A stretch of 64,000 nucleotides of DNA from Polytrichum commune (taxonomy: Eukaryota > Streptophyta > Polytrichopsida > Polytrichales > Polytrichaceae), in NCBI GenBank assembly GCA_950295325.1, contig OX485809.1:40517081-40581080 (forward strand), in the 5' to 3' direction. The notes under the pieces were generated by a model. It was not told the origin of the DNA. It saw only the letters and a program-made list of their open reading frames with translations, and did not search any database. Positions within the stretch are counted from its first letter, which is position 1; the number at the start of each line of letters is the position of its first letter. This document shows, one piece after another, positions 48,656-61,400 of the stretch. Made by a program: the position numbers and the translations under genes.

Positions 48656-51600
48656 ATGCTGACGATTCGCAAAAGCAAGTCGAGTGGCACAGCAGCAGCT
48701 GGGAATGTGGGTGGACATCTGAGTTACAGCAGCTCCAAATACATTGATTTCGACATATTGGACTTGACATCAAAAATGGGGCCCAGGAACGGGGACAAAC
48801 CGAGGTCACACGCTAAAGAGGGACGCACACATCAATCGGGCAATGGACATGCTTCCTGGTGCGCCCAGATCTAGATTGCAGTTTCGTTCTGCAATTTTGC
48901 AATGGTTCTAGCTCTTTGTTCAAGTTCATTTTCTCCGTTTTATTCAAGCTCTTTGCTTCACTTAACCCTTGGAGCTTTTTACTTCGTTTTGGAGCGCCAA
49001 GGTTCCTGCAATTCAGATGACTGGATATTCTGGAAATATTGGATCTTTGGAGTTTGCAGTCTTCGAAGATGGCAGATAGTGTTTGGTAGCAATCTCATGC
49101 AACATAATGTAAACCCGTGAACTTCGTGAATTGTTTCACCTCGCAGAGCAATTATCCATTTCTAGTTACCGATTGTTACCTATTTCTCACAGCAATGCTG
49201 ATGAAAAGAGCGACATTGATTGTCTCTTCGCCACAACTTTGCTTTGATGGACTCTTCTCTTGTCCTCTTGCATTGCAGGGGTGGGGCTACGGAGCTGTAT
49301 ATTAACCTGAAAATTGAAGTTGGAGATCGGAGCTTTCATCTTCACAAGGTTCAATATCCTCTGCCCGGAGTATTTGTTCATGAATACTGTGCTTCGTCCC
49401 CTGTAACTCTGCATTTCACAATATGTGTTGGTTCACTGATGATGATGATAATGTTGTTGTTGTTGCTTAATCTTCTTCAGTTCCCTCTGATTTCCAAGAG
49501 TGCGAGGCTCAACCGCCTGGTGTTCGAATCACGAGACACGGAAAAGGATCGGATACTGCTCTCAGACATTCCAGGTGGTGCCGAAGCCTTCGAAACGGCT
49601 GCGAGGTTTCTGTATGGAGGCAAATTGGAGCTCACAAGTGCCAATGTTGCCACAATCCGTTGCGCTGCTGAGTATCTGGAAATGACAGAAAGCCTTGGCG
49701 AGGGAAATTTAGTTGCAAAGGCAGAGCATTTCCTGAACTCCGTGGTGCTGGGATCCTGGCGAGACTCGATCACAGTGCTCAAGAGCTGCTCAGAGCTTCG
49801 ACCTTGGGCGGAGGAGCTCGAAATCGTGAGAAGATGCAGCGAGTCAGTGGCATGGAAGGCCAGCACAGATCCACATGGTATTCGCTGGTCATTCTCCGCA
49901 ACTGGGAGTGGCAAGGACGCACCTCGTGATTGGTGGTTTGAAGATGTGGCCACTCTCTACATCGACACCTTCAGCAAGGTGATGAATGCTGTCACCGTGA
50001 AAGGCATGCGTCCAAGTATGGTGACTGCAGCAGTGGCATATTATGCTGAGAAGTGGTTGCATTTAACAAAAGAGTCGGATGCATCCACCACCATCAAAAC
50101 GCATGTCAAAGAGGAGACGCAAGCCAGTTTCATGGCATTCACAGGGTTTAACCAGGGCATAGTAGCTAAGGATGCCAAGAAAACCCAGCACAAAAACCGT
50201 GCCATCCTGCAGGGAATTGTGAGCTTGCTTCCACCTGAGTCGGAGTCGATTGCAGTCAAGTTTCTGGTCAAGCTGCTCAAAGTCGCGTGCGTGGTGAATG
50301 CTGGGCCGCTGTGCAAGACAGACTTGGCGAAGAGAGTCGGTGTGCAGCTGGACAAGGTCTCCATGGACGACCTCCTTATCCCAGCCTCTGGGGACTCCAC
50401 TTATGACATCGACGTGGTGCAACAAATCGTGGAGTTCTATCTTCAGGTAATGATCAGCAAGAAATTGGTCGAGAGCATGACATACATTATGTCAAGGAAT
50501 TTTGAGATCATTCCTCAGATAACGTCGCAGCTCTGCGTAGTGAATCAGGCATTGGGGATATGTAGTGGAAGAAATTGTTGTCAATGGCCTATGGCTTGCC
50601 ACCATTTGGCTATTGCTGCACATTGTACGTTTGCTTCCCAATTAATTCTTGTTCTCCAATACTTCCTGTTACTTTAAGGTTTAGTATGTTATTTCTAAGA
50701 TCTCTGGATGAGCTGTCTCTCTTGGTTCTTATTTTGTGATTTTAGCGGGTATCTTACCGTTATCTGTAAGCGTTGTCTGAAAGACGATGCTTATTTATTG
50801 GGATATTAAGGTTATTTATTAAGGTTGAGATTGGAATTTATCAAAATTTCATTGAAAATCTGGTGACTCAAAAGCTTAGAGAGCTTCCTATTTGGAAGAG
50901 GTTTGAGATAAGTCGAGAGCTGTACAAGAATTTCATTGCAAATTGGGTACTCGAGGAACATGGTGAAGCTACTGTAGTGCAAGCTTTTTGCCTATGGCTA
51001 TTGCTGCATGCTGGTTTACTTTCCCATTGCATTCTTGCTAGGAAAATTTGAGATTGGAATCTATATCTCAAATTTTATTGCAGATTTAGTGACTCGACTG
51101 TTGAGAGCTGAATACCTATCTGGAAGAGGTTTGAGATAGGTCGACGAGAGCTGTACAAGAATTTCGTTGCAAATTGGGCCGAGGGCCATAATTGAAGCTA
51201 CTGTCAGTGATGAATTAAGTTTGAGATAGGACTGATCGGTAATGGGATTCAGGAACAAAGCGATGGAGCTAGCCCACCCTTCAGCCGCACCAGCAGTCGC
51301 AAATCAGCGCTAAGTGTGTCTGGATCATCGAGATCATCGAGATCATCCAGCCCATCCAGCCGAACGAGCTCATCGAGTGTGACCAGCGCCAATTTGAGCA
51401 TCTCAAGTGTGACGAGTGCCTCGAGCATCAGCAGTAGGAGTACTACAAGTGGCCGCAGCATCTCTGGCTCAAGCAGCAGTGAGCGTACAATATCTAATGA
51501 CTCATCGAGCAGTTTCAGTGGGCGAAGCATTACAAGCTCATCCAGCGAAACAATGAGTGGCGGATCTCGAAGGTCTTCCACGACCAGCCATAGCCGGAGC

Positions 51601-54600
51601 AACTCCAGCATTTCCATTGACACTAGCACTTCGAGTCTGTCTGGTGACGAAAGTGTGAAGCCTGAGAAAGATCTGAAAAAGTTCTACACGGATGATATCC
51701 CCACCAGGAGATCGCAGCTTCCAAACACAACTGCCAATCTCAAGGTTGCACAGCTTCTGGAGACTTATCTCGAGGAGGTGGGCAAGGACTCCAGCATCCC
51801 TCTTGGAAAATTTATGGCGCTGGCTGAGTTGTTTACACAATTTCCACGTGAATCTGATGACAGCATCTACAGGGCTATCGATGCCTTCCTCAGGGTAATG
51901 CCCTTAACCTTAGCATTTGATTTTGGATTTTTTGCATATGAAACCAGGGGTGCATCGCTTCTTCCATTGAGTCGTCACTTCTGGCTAAAATTCGAGAGCT
52001 TGGAGAGTGACTGAGAGGTGCCATGGTTTGCATCAAAAGCCTTGGATTGCTCACGAACAGCAGTAATGTGATGTGCACAAATTACTGAGAAAATGCCTTT
52101 TGAATTGCACAGGCACACCCTACCTTGACAGAGCTCGACCGCAAGAAGCTCTGCCGCATTATGGATACTCAAGCTCTTTCGTTGAACGCGTGCATGCACG
52201 CATCTTCAAATGAACGGCTTCCACTAAGAGTCGTCGTACAGGTAATGCTTGCAAGAAAACCAATTTATTTCTCATTGTTCAGTCATTTTGTCTCCGTCCT
52301 GGACCAACTCAGATGTTCTTGATCATCCTCACCATTCATCTCTACCCTCATGACACTGTATTCGACATGATTATCTGGAGAGTACAAACTACTACAGGCA
52401 TGCCAGGCCTAAAATTTCTGGAAGTGCAGAAACATGAACATGATTTGTCTAATCAAATTGATCTATGTTTCACGGATTCGAGCTTTGGGCATCGGTTTAA
52501 TCTTAAAAAAGAAAAAAGTACAGAAAGAAGAAGACCCTGATGTTCTCACTGGCGCGAATAATGGTGTTCCTTCATTTTTGAGTTGGCCTAAGTCTATATG
52601 TAATCCCGGAATGGGTATTAAAGGTACCCAAGACTTTTTTTTAGTGACCCAAGACAAGCTGGCCAGCATCTAGCTCCCCAGAGGGCAAGCCCCTAGAAGG
52701 ATGCACCGAAAATCAAGTGCTAGGAAGGTCACCCATCCTCACCATTCTGGCCTTAGGTGGCTTAACCTCAGAAATTCCATGGGATCGAGGATAAGGCCTT
52801 GCGTTTAAGCCACCCTTGGTTGGAGCTTTAACGGGTTGGATTTGGTGGCTACTGCAGGTACTGTTCAGTGAGCAAGTGCGACTGAGAAATGCCATGACAA
52901 GCAGTGTGTTGATCAAGGATAAAGACCTCGCCAGCAGTTTTTCCAGCTTCTCCTCGTCCACATCTCGATCGTCCTCCACATCTTCTTCCAGTGATCCATC
53001 GGACAGCACTGGTAGTGGCAGCAGCAGCACTGGTACCGGTACCAGCAACAGCGCGAGTACTGCCACCACACGAACGCACATGGACAGTGTGTCTGTGGCG
53101 AGTGCCTTGAGTGATTCCAGCATTGATCCCAGCCCTGTACCCAGCTTTGCACCCAGCCTTGCACCTAGCACTGCACCTAGCATTGTGCCCAGCGTGGTGA
53201 GCTCCCAATTGCCCGGAGGGTTATCCATCAAGGAGACGTTGAGGTTTGCAATTCTGGAGATTGAGATGCTGCGCAAGGCAGTGGAAGAGATTGACATGGT
53301 GAAAGCCCGCCTCAGTGTCATGGACAGCCTGCAGTTCGACATCGAGAGCATGGCGCTGAAGTTCCAGGATCTGGCCCAGGACTACTCCGGGATGACTCAA
53401 CAGGTGGAGGAGCTCACCAAAGCCTCCAAACACAAGTCTGGATGGAGCTCCGGGTGGAAAAAGATGACCAAGTCGTTTCAAACCCGAGAGGAGAAGCATG
53501 AGAAGGAAGTGCAAGAGAGGGTTCAACAGCAGCAACAGAAGATCAACACTTACTCCGAGCTCTACAAACCTGAAAGCTTCCACCAGATCAGCAAGCCTCA
53601 GACGCATCACTTGGAAACTGTGAGTTCTCTCCCCGCGTTGAAAACCCAGGAGCCCAGTACCAAACCTGCCAAAGTCCTTAATTCAGTGGCTACTGCTACA
53701 CCTGTCCCCAAGGATCCACCCGTGAAGGAAACCATCGCTCCCAAACTCGATATAGTCACCCCAAAAGTCATGATCCAGCCACCTCTCCAACCGAGTCTTG
53801 TTGCACCTGAAATTCTCCAGGAGCCAGAGATCAAACACCTTGCTGATGCACAAATCGCTGAGAAAGTGAAGGAAGCGGCAGCATTGGAGACAGCTGCAGG
53901 TCTGTTAAAGGAGAGAGCTATCACCAGGGAGACTTATCCAAAGACTGCCCATGGTCTTGGTCATGGCCATCGCCACCGAAGGGGTAGGCATCGATCCAGA
54001 ACTCCAGACTATAACGTCGTCCGCAGACACAAAGATCACGATTCCATGTCTGTGTCGAGCACTGCGAGCTCGTTTGTGTCCACCTCCTCCTCCGCCTCCT
54101 CCGCCTCCTCGAGAAGCCACAGCGGGTCTAGGCACAAGGACGGGCGGTCGAATCGACAGTTTAGGGATGGTTTAGGGTTTGAGGATGGCCATAACCATGG
54201 TAGAACCACATCCAGACAACATCATCATAGCCGCCAACATCATCATCATAGTGGACGTGGGAGTCACCGAGATGGGTACCAAAACCAAACCCCTGAGCAC
54301 CATGGCTCTCTGCACCACCACCGCCTCAAGGTGGACAATATAGTTCACCGAGAAGTTGGCGGTGGATCTGAGCATCAATCCACCGCTAGCCATCATAAGT
54401 TAGATCAGCTGCCTGGGAGCAAACACCATTCCAGCCATCATGGCAGCAGCTACGGTCACAAGCTTGAGCCTCATTCCTCCACCGTGAGCAATCACAGTGG
54501 TCACCATAACAAAGATGGATCTGAGTATCAATCTAGTCAACATAGCCGTGGTCATGGGAAGGACCTTCATAGAGAAACTCCAGGGTCTGAGCACCACTCT

Positions 54601-54717
54601 AGCCATCATGGCCGCCGTCCCAGGCAAAAGCATCGCGTTGACAATGGATCCAATTCCGGCAGTGAGGTCGAGGTGGTTTTCAAACCAAGTAGAAGACGGC
54701 ATTCGGTGACCAGATGA
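48656..54717 (+). CDS. BTB-NPH3 domain protein (NPH3/RPT2-like phototropin adaptor), giant form
   Basis: Proposed exons are 48656-48858, 49279-49348, 49481-50446, 51253-51894, 52113-52241 and 52858-54717 (1,289 aa; most family members are about 600-750). An in-frame stop precedes the ATG. The BTB part contains SFHLHK|FPLISKSARL, with the intron at the family's usual position. NPH3 signatures are PRDWWFEDVATLYIDTF, VSMDDLLIPAS, AHPTLTELDRKKLCR and NERLPLRVVVQ|VLFSEQVRL. A coiled coil (about 794-860) ends DYSGMTQQVEEL and SGWKKMTKSF. Insertions are unusual: about 130 Ser-rich residues opening exon 4, and another Ser/Thr/Pro-rich block after RLRNA. From about 1034 the tail is His/Ser-rich and ends RRRHSVTR, an RxS site like the C-terminal 14-3-3/phot1 site of NPH3. 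Three donors read GTAATG. Members recruit CUL3 ligases or bind phototropins at the plasma membrane. Exon 1 is the least certain. Confidence 0.88.
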
Positions 54718-55419
54718 TGGAATCTTCTTTATCATCACGGTGCAAGGGTTAGGCGGGTTTAGGGAAGAATGATCTTTCACTGGAAGACAGCGTCGAATCA
54801 ACCTAGTTTTAGTAGTTGCTGCCCTCATGATGTTAGTGACGAACGTTCTTTCCCCTTGATGCTTCGTGTGCGAAAAGTTTCCCTTTAGTTGTTTGATATT
54901 GATAGGAGAAGGTATAGTGGTAAGCCAGGTAATTGAATCATGCACATGCACAATCTTCTGGGAACTCTTAATAAACCCATCGCTTGAAGTGGGTTTAAAG
55001 CGCAGATAATGTGATGATTATGGGTAACACAGTTACAGACAGAGGTAATTAGGGAGGATCATCAACCCCCCCAGTTTGAAGGTTGTCACCAGCTGAATGT
55101 TGCTGCTGCATCATTCCTGAAACAACCCAGAATTTTGATAGTTGAAATCTGAGGCCTCATCACAGTTACCCCGAATATCAAAGGGGAGAAATCATGGTGT
55201 ACACATGCTTGGCCCAGTGTATCTTGAATCAATTCACTTGAAAATCAATTTGGAAGGTTCTTGCTCTGCAGTGTGAATAGGTAGTTTGTGACATGCATGC
55301 TTGGCTGTATATTGGCACCAATCAATCTCGTGTGTGTGACATAGAATCCATGGGTGCCAATGGCAGGACAATTTCGAACCAAAATCGTCGCTCCATGAAC
55401 AGGAAAATTGGGGGGACCA
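54718..55419. other. Tail-to-tail intergenic region (both 3' UTRs)
   Basis: No frame with support. It holds the 3' UTR of NPH3 (+) and of the phosphatase gene (-). The spacing between the two stop codons is about 700 bp. Confidence 0.5.
54970..54975 (+). terminator. AATAAA polyadenylation signal candidate for the NPH3 gene
   Basis: AATAAA lies about 250 bp after the NPH3 stop codon, at a plausible 3' UTR distance. It is the only good match before the convergent neighbour begins. Confidence 0.45.
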
Positions 55420-58400
55420 TTATATTACATACTCAAGACCATTGGTTGTGGGAGGTTTAGATATCCGCTTGGGAAGCGGAATGTGGAATCCTTCTTCAGG
55501 CAGAAGTGCACCACAAATGCACGAGGAGCGATTTGGATGGAAATAACCCTTTTTCTTCTTGGGTGATTGTACTCCGGAAGTCTGATCTGATGTTCTCTGT
55601 ACAATTCCCGCTCTCTCCTCATCCAGGTTGGATGGCTCGCTCTCGCTACCTACCCACAAACTTGTCCTGTCCCGCAACCAAGCTTCCCCAACCATAATGT
55701 TTTTGTTGGACGGCGCTTTCAGTTTCTTCTCCTTTGCAGCAAAATCCAGCAACGTAACTCCACTATTGGGAACGATGCTTTTCCTCTTCTCTGCAAGAAC
55801 TTCGGTACCCACCTTCTTGTGCTCTCGAATCCAGTGCCGAGCTGCCGCTTCCAGCAGTAACCCATACTCTATCTCCAAGTATGTGGGCTTAAATGCCGCA
55901 AACAGGCTGTCTGCTTTGGAGATTGTGGATTTCCTCCTGAACGAAGGAGGCGATTGGATTCGAGCTCCATGTTCATCCTTTAGGTACGACCGGTGCAGCA
56001 ACACATGTGCTAACCCACTATACATGCGCCGAATTAGCCGAGCCTTTGTAGGGATGATCTACATACACACATATAGGCAGAAAATCACTTCCATCATCAT
56101 TTCTGATACCTACTACTTCATCATTCACACATAAATTGATCGCAAGATTTGCACCAATGCTTCACTGGATATAGACAATTCGAATATGTAAGCATCCATG
56201 TACTAATTGGGACTAAGAAAAGGTACGCAAGAACTGCACCACTAGATTAGAGCAATGACTCCTATGGTCAATGTATAATAATTCTTAAAATAATCGGCTT
56301 ACAAAGCTATTTGAGCAATGTTGCATGCTCACCTCACATAATATTAGTAAGCCTATAGGCTTAGCTCCCTTTCTAAAGGGGGAGGGTTACCTCAACACTA
56401 GTCAACAGTAATGTTCCCGATTCCCGACTATGCAGAGCTAGCGCCGGCAGTGACCTGTCGTGCAAGTGCGCCCTCCACAAGTGCACCACAAATGGCCTTC
56501 CGACAATACTTTAATGAGTATGGTACTCAAGGAGCCCGAAATTCTCAATAAAGCAAGCCCGAATTGTGGCAGAATGAACAATACTCATACTGAACAATGT
56601 TCATTTTGTAAGTAATGTTATGCACATATTTACTCCACATGTATCATGAAAGTTTGTCGTTGCCCACCAATTATTGAGAGAGACGACCCTTTGAAGTTCT
56701 TGACCCTCCAATCTCGAAGGTGGAAAACCGTTAGAGGGTTGTCTCTCTTAATAGTCGGTACGCAAGAAGGATTTCAAAAACAGATAGGTATTGTAGGTGG
56801 AATGCCTCGAATGCCATCTCGCCCAACAAAAGAACCTAGGAAGTCGATCATTGAGAGAATCATAATCCAGTCTCAGTGATCACAGGAGTTGCTCTTAAGC
56901 TAAGGCACGGAGGAGCTACAAAGACGAGAGGTGAGGAGTAAGTCCATCGTGTCTTCTCCTAGAGAACTGGACCATTAATATGTCCCAGTTACATGAGGTT
57001 CCTCACTACTTATCACAGAATACAAAATCAAGGGTTGTGAATCATACCTGAAACATCCAACACACCAAAATTTGAATAGTTGCCAGGGCGCATTTGCCAC
57101 ACCTGCTTAATTCTTGAATGGCACCTTGTATCTCCCCTCTCCCAAGTGCCCATGACAATATTGCATCAGGAATGATAGGCTCCTGAGAAATCACCCGACA
57201 TATAGAATAGTCAACAGATGCTCGTTCACAAATTACAGTCTTTCTCACATCCTATGTGTTCCTGCTACAACATGATTTATAATGCGCACTAAATATGTTC
57301 CATTATAATACTTTTTTTTTTGGGTCTCTATACACGATGATGCAAAACATCAACCTGTAAAAGGCGAAGCCAATCAATCAGAAGATGTACCAACACCTGC
57401 GTGTCGATGTCCTCCACTCCATCCCATATGCCTACATTTATGTTTTGCTGTACATCCATTCCCGAATCCAATTTTCAAGCGATTCACAACTAGTAAATCA
57501 TAGCCACGTGTAAATGAAGCATACTGCATCACAACACAGCTATGTATGATATATGACCCTAACTGTCAGGTACCTGATGTGATTTCTGATGTGTAGGTAC
57601 ATATCCAAGTCCGAAATGTATGTATTGAATGGCTTAAGGGTAAGCCCATAGCACGTGAAGACTTTTATGAGATTTTCCTATTGACAATGAAATAGCAAGT
57701 TCGACTCTCATGTTCTTAATAGGTTTAGGTTTTCCAATCACCTGTACTTTGGAATGTGTTCATGAGCCTACCAGGAGCAGTCCGCGAAAAAACTCTTGCT
57801 TTTATTGAAATGACAGTCTTTCACAAATCTTTGGTTGATGTCCAAGTCAATTTCCATGATCCAAGAAAGAGGTGAGATGCTCACAAGGTCTTACCTTGAC
57901 TTGTGCTACTGTGTTCATAAAATCAATGTCCCTCACGGTTTTGAAATCGGAAGCCAACTCAGTCATGAATGCCATAACGACTGGCGTCCGTTTCTCCGCT
58001 TCATATCCGGTTCTTCTTATGAGTTCCATAGTAATCCAATAGATGACCTGGCATATCAAATTTCAGCATATTTGTGACATATACTGGACAACCTCTGTCA
58101 AATCTGGTGACAAAAGTGAACATAATTGTATTGAGGTAGATGTGCCTAATTCAGTCGCTTATCTTATTCGGACACCTGTGTTTAAGTGGTATGTTTCCAA
58201 AAATGGGCATCATAAAGACATGTGTTTAGAAGAAATTGGACTGCGCGTTCAAACCAAGACAACCATTCTAAGTTCAATATAGTCAACATGATTGGGAAGA
58301 CCTATATGATCATTTAATGAATATGCGAATCTTCACTTTGATGATGAATAAGATATTCATATTCAAGCTCTAAAAATTATGAGAAAAGTGGCTACGATCT

Positions 58401-61400
58401 CGATTTGGATTTGCTAACGATCTCGTACTAATCGCGTGTTTCATATCCAAGGAGAAGTGTGCTCTTTCGACAAAGCAATTATTTAAACCCCATCTACCTT
58501 ACCTTACTGATAGATGCTTAGCCAATTTCCATGTGGATTGGTGACCTTACTTATACAAAAGTAGATCTGATTGGAAATGGGGCTTGAGTACAGTGTTGCT
58601 GGAATTTTTTTGATTTGGATATTATACATATTTAATGCACATTTTCTCAAAGTAGAAAAAAGAACCATATTTCTGAAAATATATAGTAGCACCTGTAGGC
58701 ACTCAAAAGTGTGAGAACATCCCTTCTTGTAACCCTAAATAAAACTCCCTGACATAATTACACTTTGGATAATAATGATGATTCAGTTTTTGATAATTTT
58801 TACACTTGTTCATTTTAGATACAAATGCAATAAGGATCGAGAATAGAACAACACTTATACTTTAAGGTTAGTATGCCTTAAGTGTATGTTGGTTTACCTT
58901 GGGGATGCATCGCAAGTCTCTTGCTTCTTGACCATGTAGATATTTATGTTGACGTATCATGAACCCTTGCAAGTCTTGGCCAACCATATAATAGTGTTTT
59001 GGTTGTCCAAACACAATCCGTACATCTTTTAGCCATTCTTCAAAAAGTTTCACGTGCTTAACTTGATGACGGGTTTGTATTGCTCCTGGCCTATCAAGCA
59101 AGGACCATACATTGATTAATACATGTGTCTCTATCTTCAATATATTATCATATGGTGTTGTACTTCGCCTTACAAATATATAAGAATAAAAGTATTTTAT
59201 TTACAATATGAAATAAGCCAAGATATAGCACATATACCACATAGGATCACAATTGTTCAATACCTACATTGTCGCACAAATTTTATTGCCTGCAATGAAT
59301 TTTCACATATCAAATATTAGCATTCAGTGCCCACGACATAATCTCTGTTTGATTCCAAATCTTTGCATGTGTCCCTTGAAATATTGAAGCGACAACATGA
59401 ATGCTATAACATATCATTAACCATTCGAGAGGTTTATATGCACATCTCAAGTTTATTCTGAGAACCTTAATTTATGAATTGTATCGATCTTGATCAAAAT
59501 ATGGGTAAGAGGTTGAGTTGGCATGCCTCATCTGAGTTCTTGCATCTATTGGTAAATATAAGATAACATGCAATGATAAGCCCGGTACGCCCTACAATAC
59601 GAACACAATCACTTATTGGAGAATAGGAAGATGACAACTTTCCACTTATCAATTCATATTTTCTATAAAATTTATGTTGTTTGGGAATATGATTTCAAAC
59701 TATAATATGGTAGAATATATCAGTTAGTCATATAGTAGAATTTGTAAATGATGGTGTCTTTCAAATTTATATGTTTTAAAGACTGTGTACGCTATGTTTG
59801 AAAAGATAGAGAAGTCACCTAACCCTGAATGGCAATGCACAGCAACCTGATAATAACAACATTCACACAACATGTAGAATCTCATCATCCCATGTCAATA
59901 GCAATGTGATTATAAATTTCATTACATCCAACGAGTCATATAGTGAAAGCATTCAATTTCATAGTAGTATGGAGTTTCTATATAATGGTTTGTGAGTTAC
60001 TTCACCTTCTCACCCAATGATGTGTGACAATCCATAACTTGACAAATATCAAGTGAATATGTCATGCTAGGGCAATGCATATCCCTCCATGGATAGTTGA
60101 AATAGAATACTGCACAATAACCACATTACCAAGGTAATATTAAAACCAAAACCCTTTAGAAAGAATTCCACAACATAGATTTATGTATCAAAATATATAA
60201 CAATATTTCACAAAAGCTGTACATCACACTAATAATGCAATCAGGTCAATAAGTCACAAACTACTAGTATGATTGAAAGTCTTCATTGTGTAGTTTCATC
60301 ATTGAATAAATTACCTACAATTGTTTTCCATGAAAATCTCTGGGGTGTATGAGAATCCACTGTGTTTTATAATGCCAGGGCCACATGTGGCATGTTCACC
60401 GGGCTCTTGCAAATTAAAGACTGAATTTATTCCACTCCTCTTGAACTGCACTTTTACAATGCAATTTAATAATATGATACACTCAGCTGATAATGCTATA
60501 GTAGTTGATATATGTCATAATGGAATAAATCAGCAATCGGTATTTGAAATTCTAATGATATGACTATGTTACTCAAACATGCTAAGTTGGCGAGTGGGTA
60601 GAGGATGAAATAGAGTATTTATACTATGATTCCAAACAATATTGCAAGATTCATGAGCTCCTCCCCTTTCCCTCAGGAAACCTAGTGCCCAAAACAACAT
60701 GAATCAGCCCTTGCAAACAAACTAATTCCGGAATATTTAAGGGCACCTGATATACATGCATGGTTCAAGAAATGCATCAGTAGCAACTGCAAAGATCTTT
60801 GCCGACCTGAATTATAATTTGTTGTTGCTGAATCACCTCATCAGAAGGCCTTGACATTGCTAAAATGTTATCACCGACCCAATTGCTATTGACACCCAAG
60901 ATGGCACCCTTATCCTTCTGTTGCAACCAATCCTCATATCGACACCCATGTCTCGAGCTCAAAACCTCAAGCTTGCAATGGATGGAATCCACGATCGAGG
61001 TTCTGAGTGATTTGTTGATAAATTTTGTTGTATCCTTCATGCAACCAACCAACACTACTGAACATTCAAGACGATGGAGTTGCCACATGTGTAAGGTAGA
61101 TGGGTCTTAAGTGGCTTGTTTTCTTAACCGGACCCCTAAATTTGATTGATATGTGGTTTGGGGAGGACCAAATCAAGAGCAAACACCATAAAGACACATG
61201 TGTATAAGAGATTGGACCATGTTTTCAAATATTGATAACTACTTTAAACTCAATAGTGAACACGATTGAGAGGACTTATGTATTCTGTTAAGAAATCAAC
61301 AACCATGCACTTCCGATAATTATAACTAAATCAGGGGAGGTCCGATTTTCAATCCAATTTCTGCAAATGTTTCATTGTAAATTTGCTAATACAACATGAG

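Noticed and set aside
52713-53351. 212-residue antisense frame over NPH3 exon 6
   Set aside because: Shadow of the Ser-rich coding strand; Ser codons read in reverse as Leu/Thr/Arg codons and keep the frame open.
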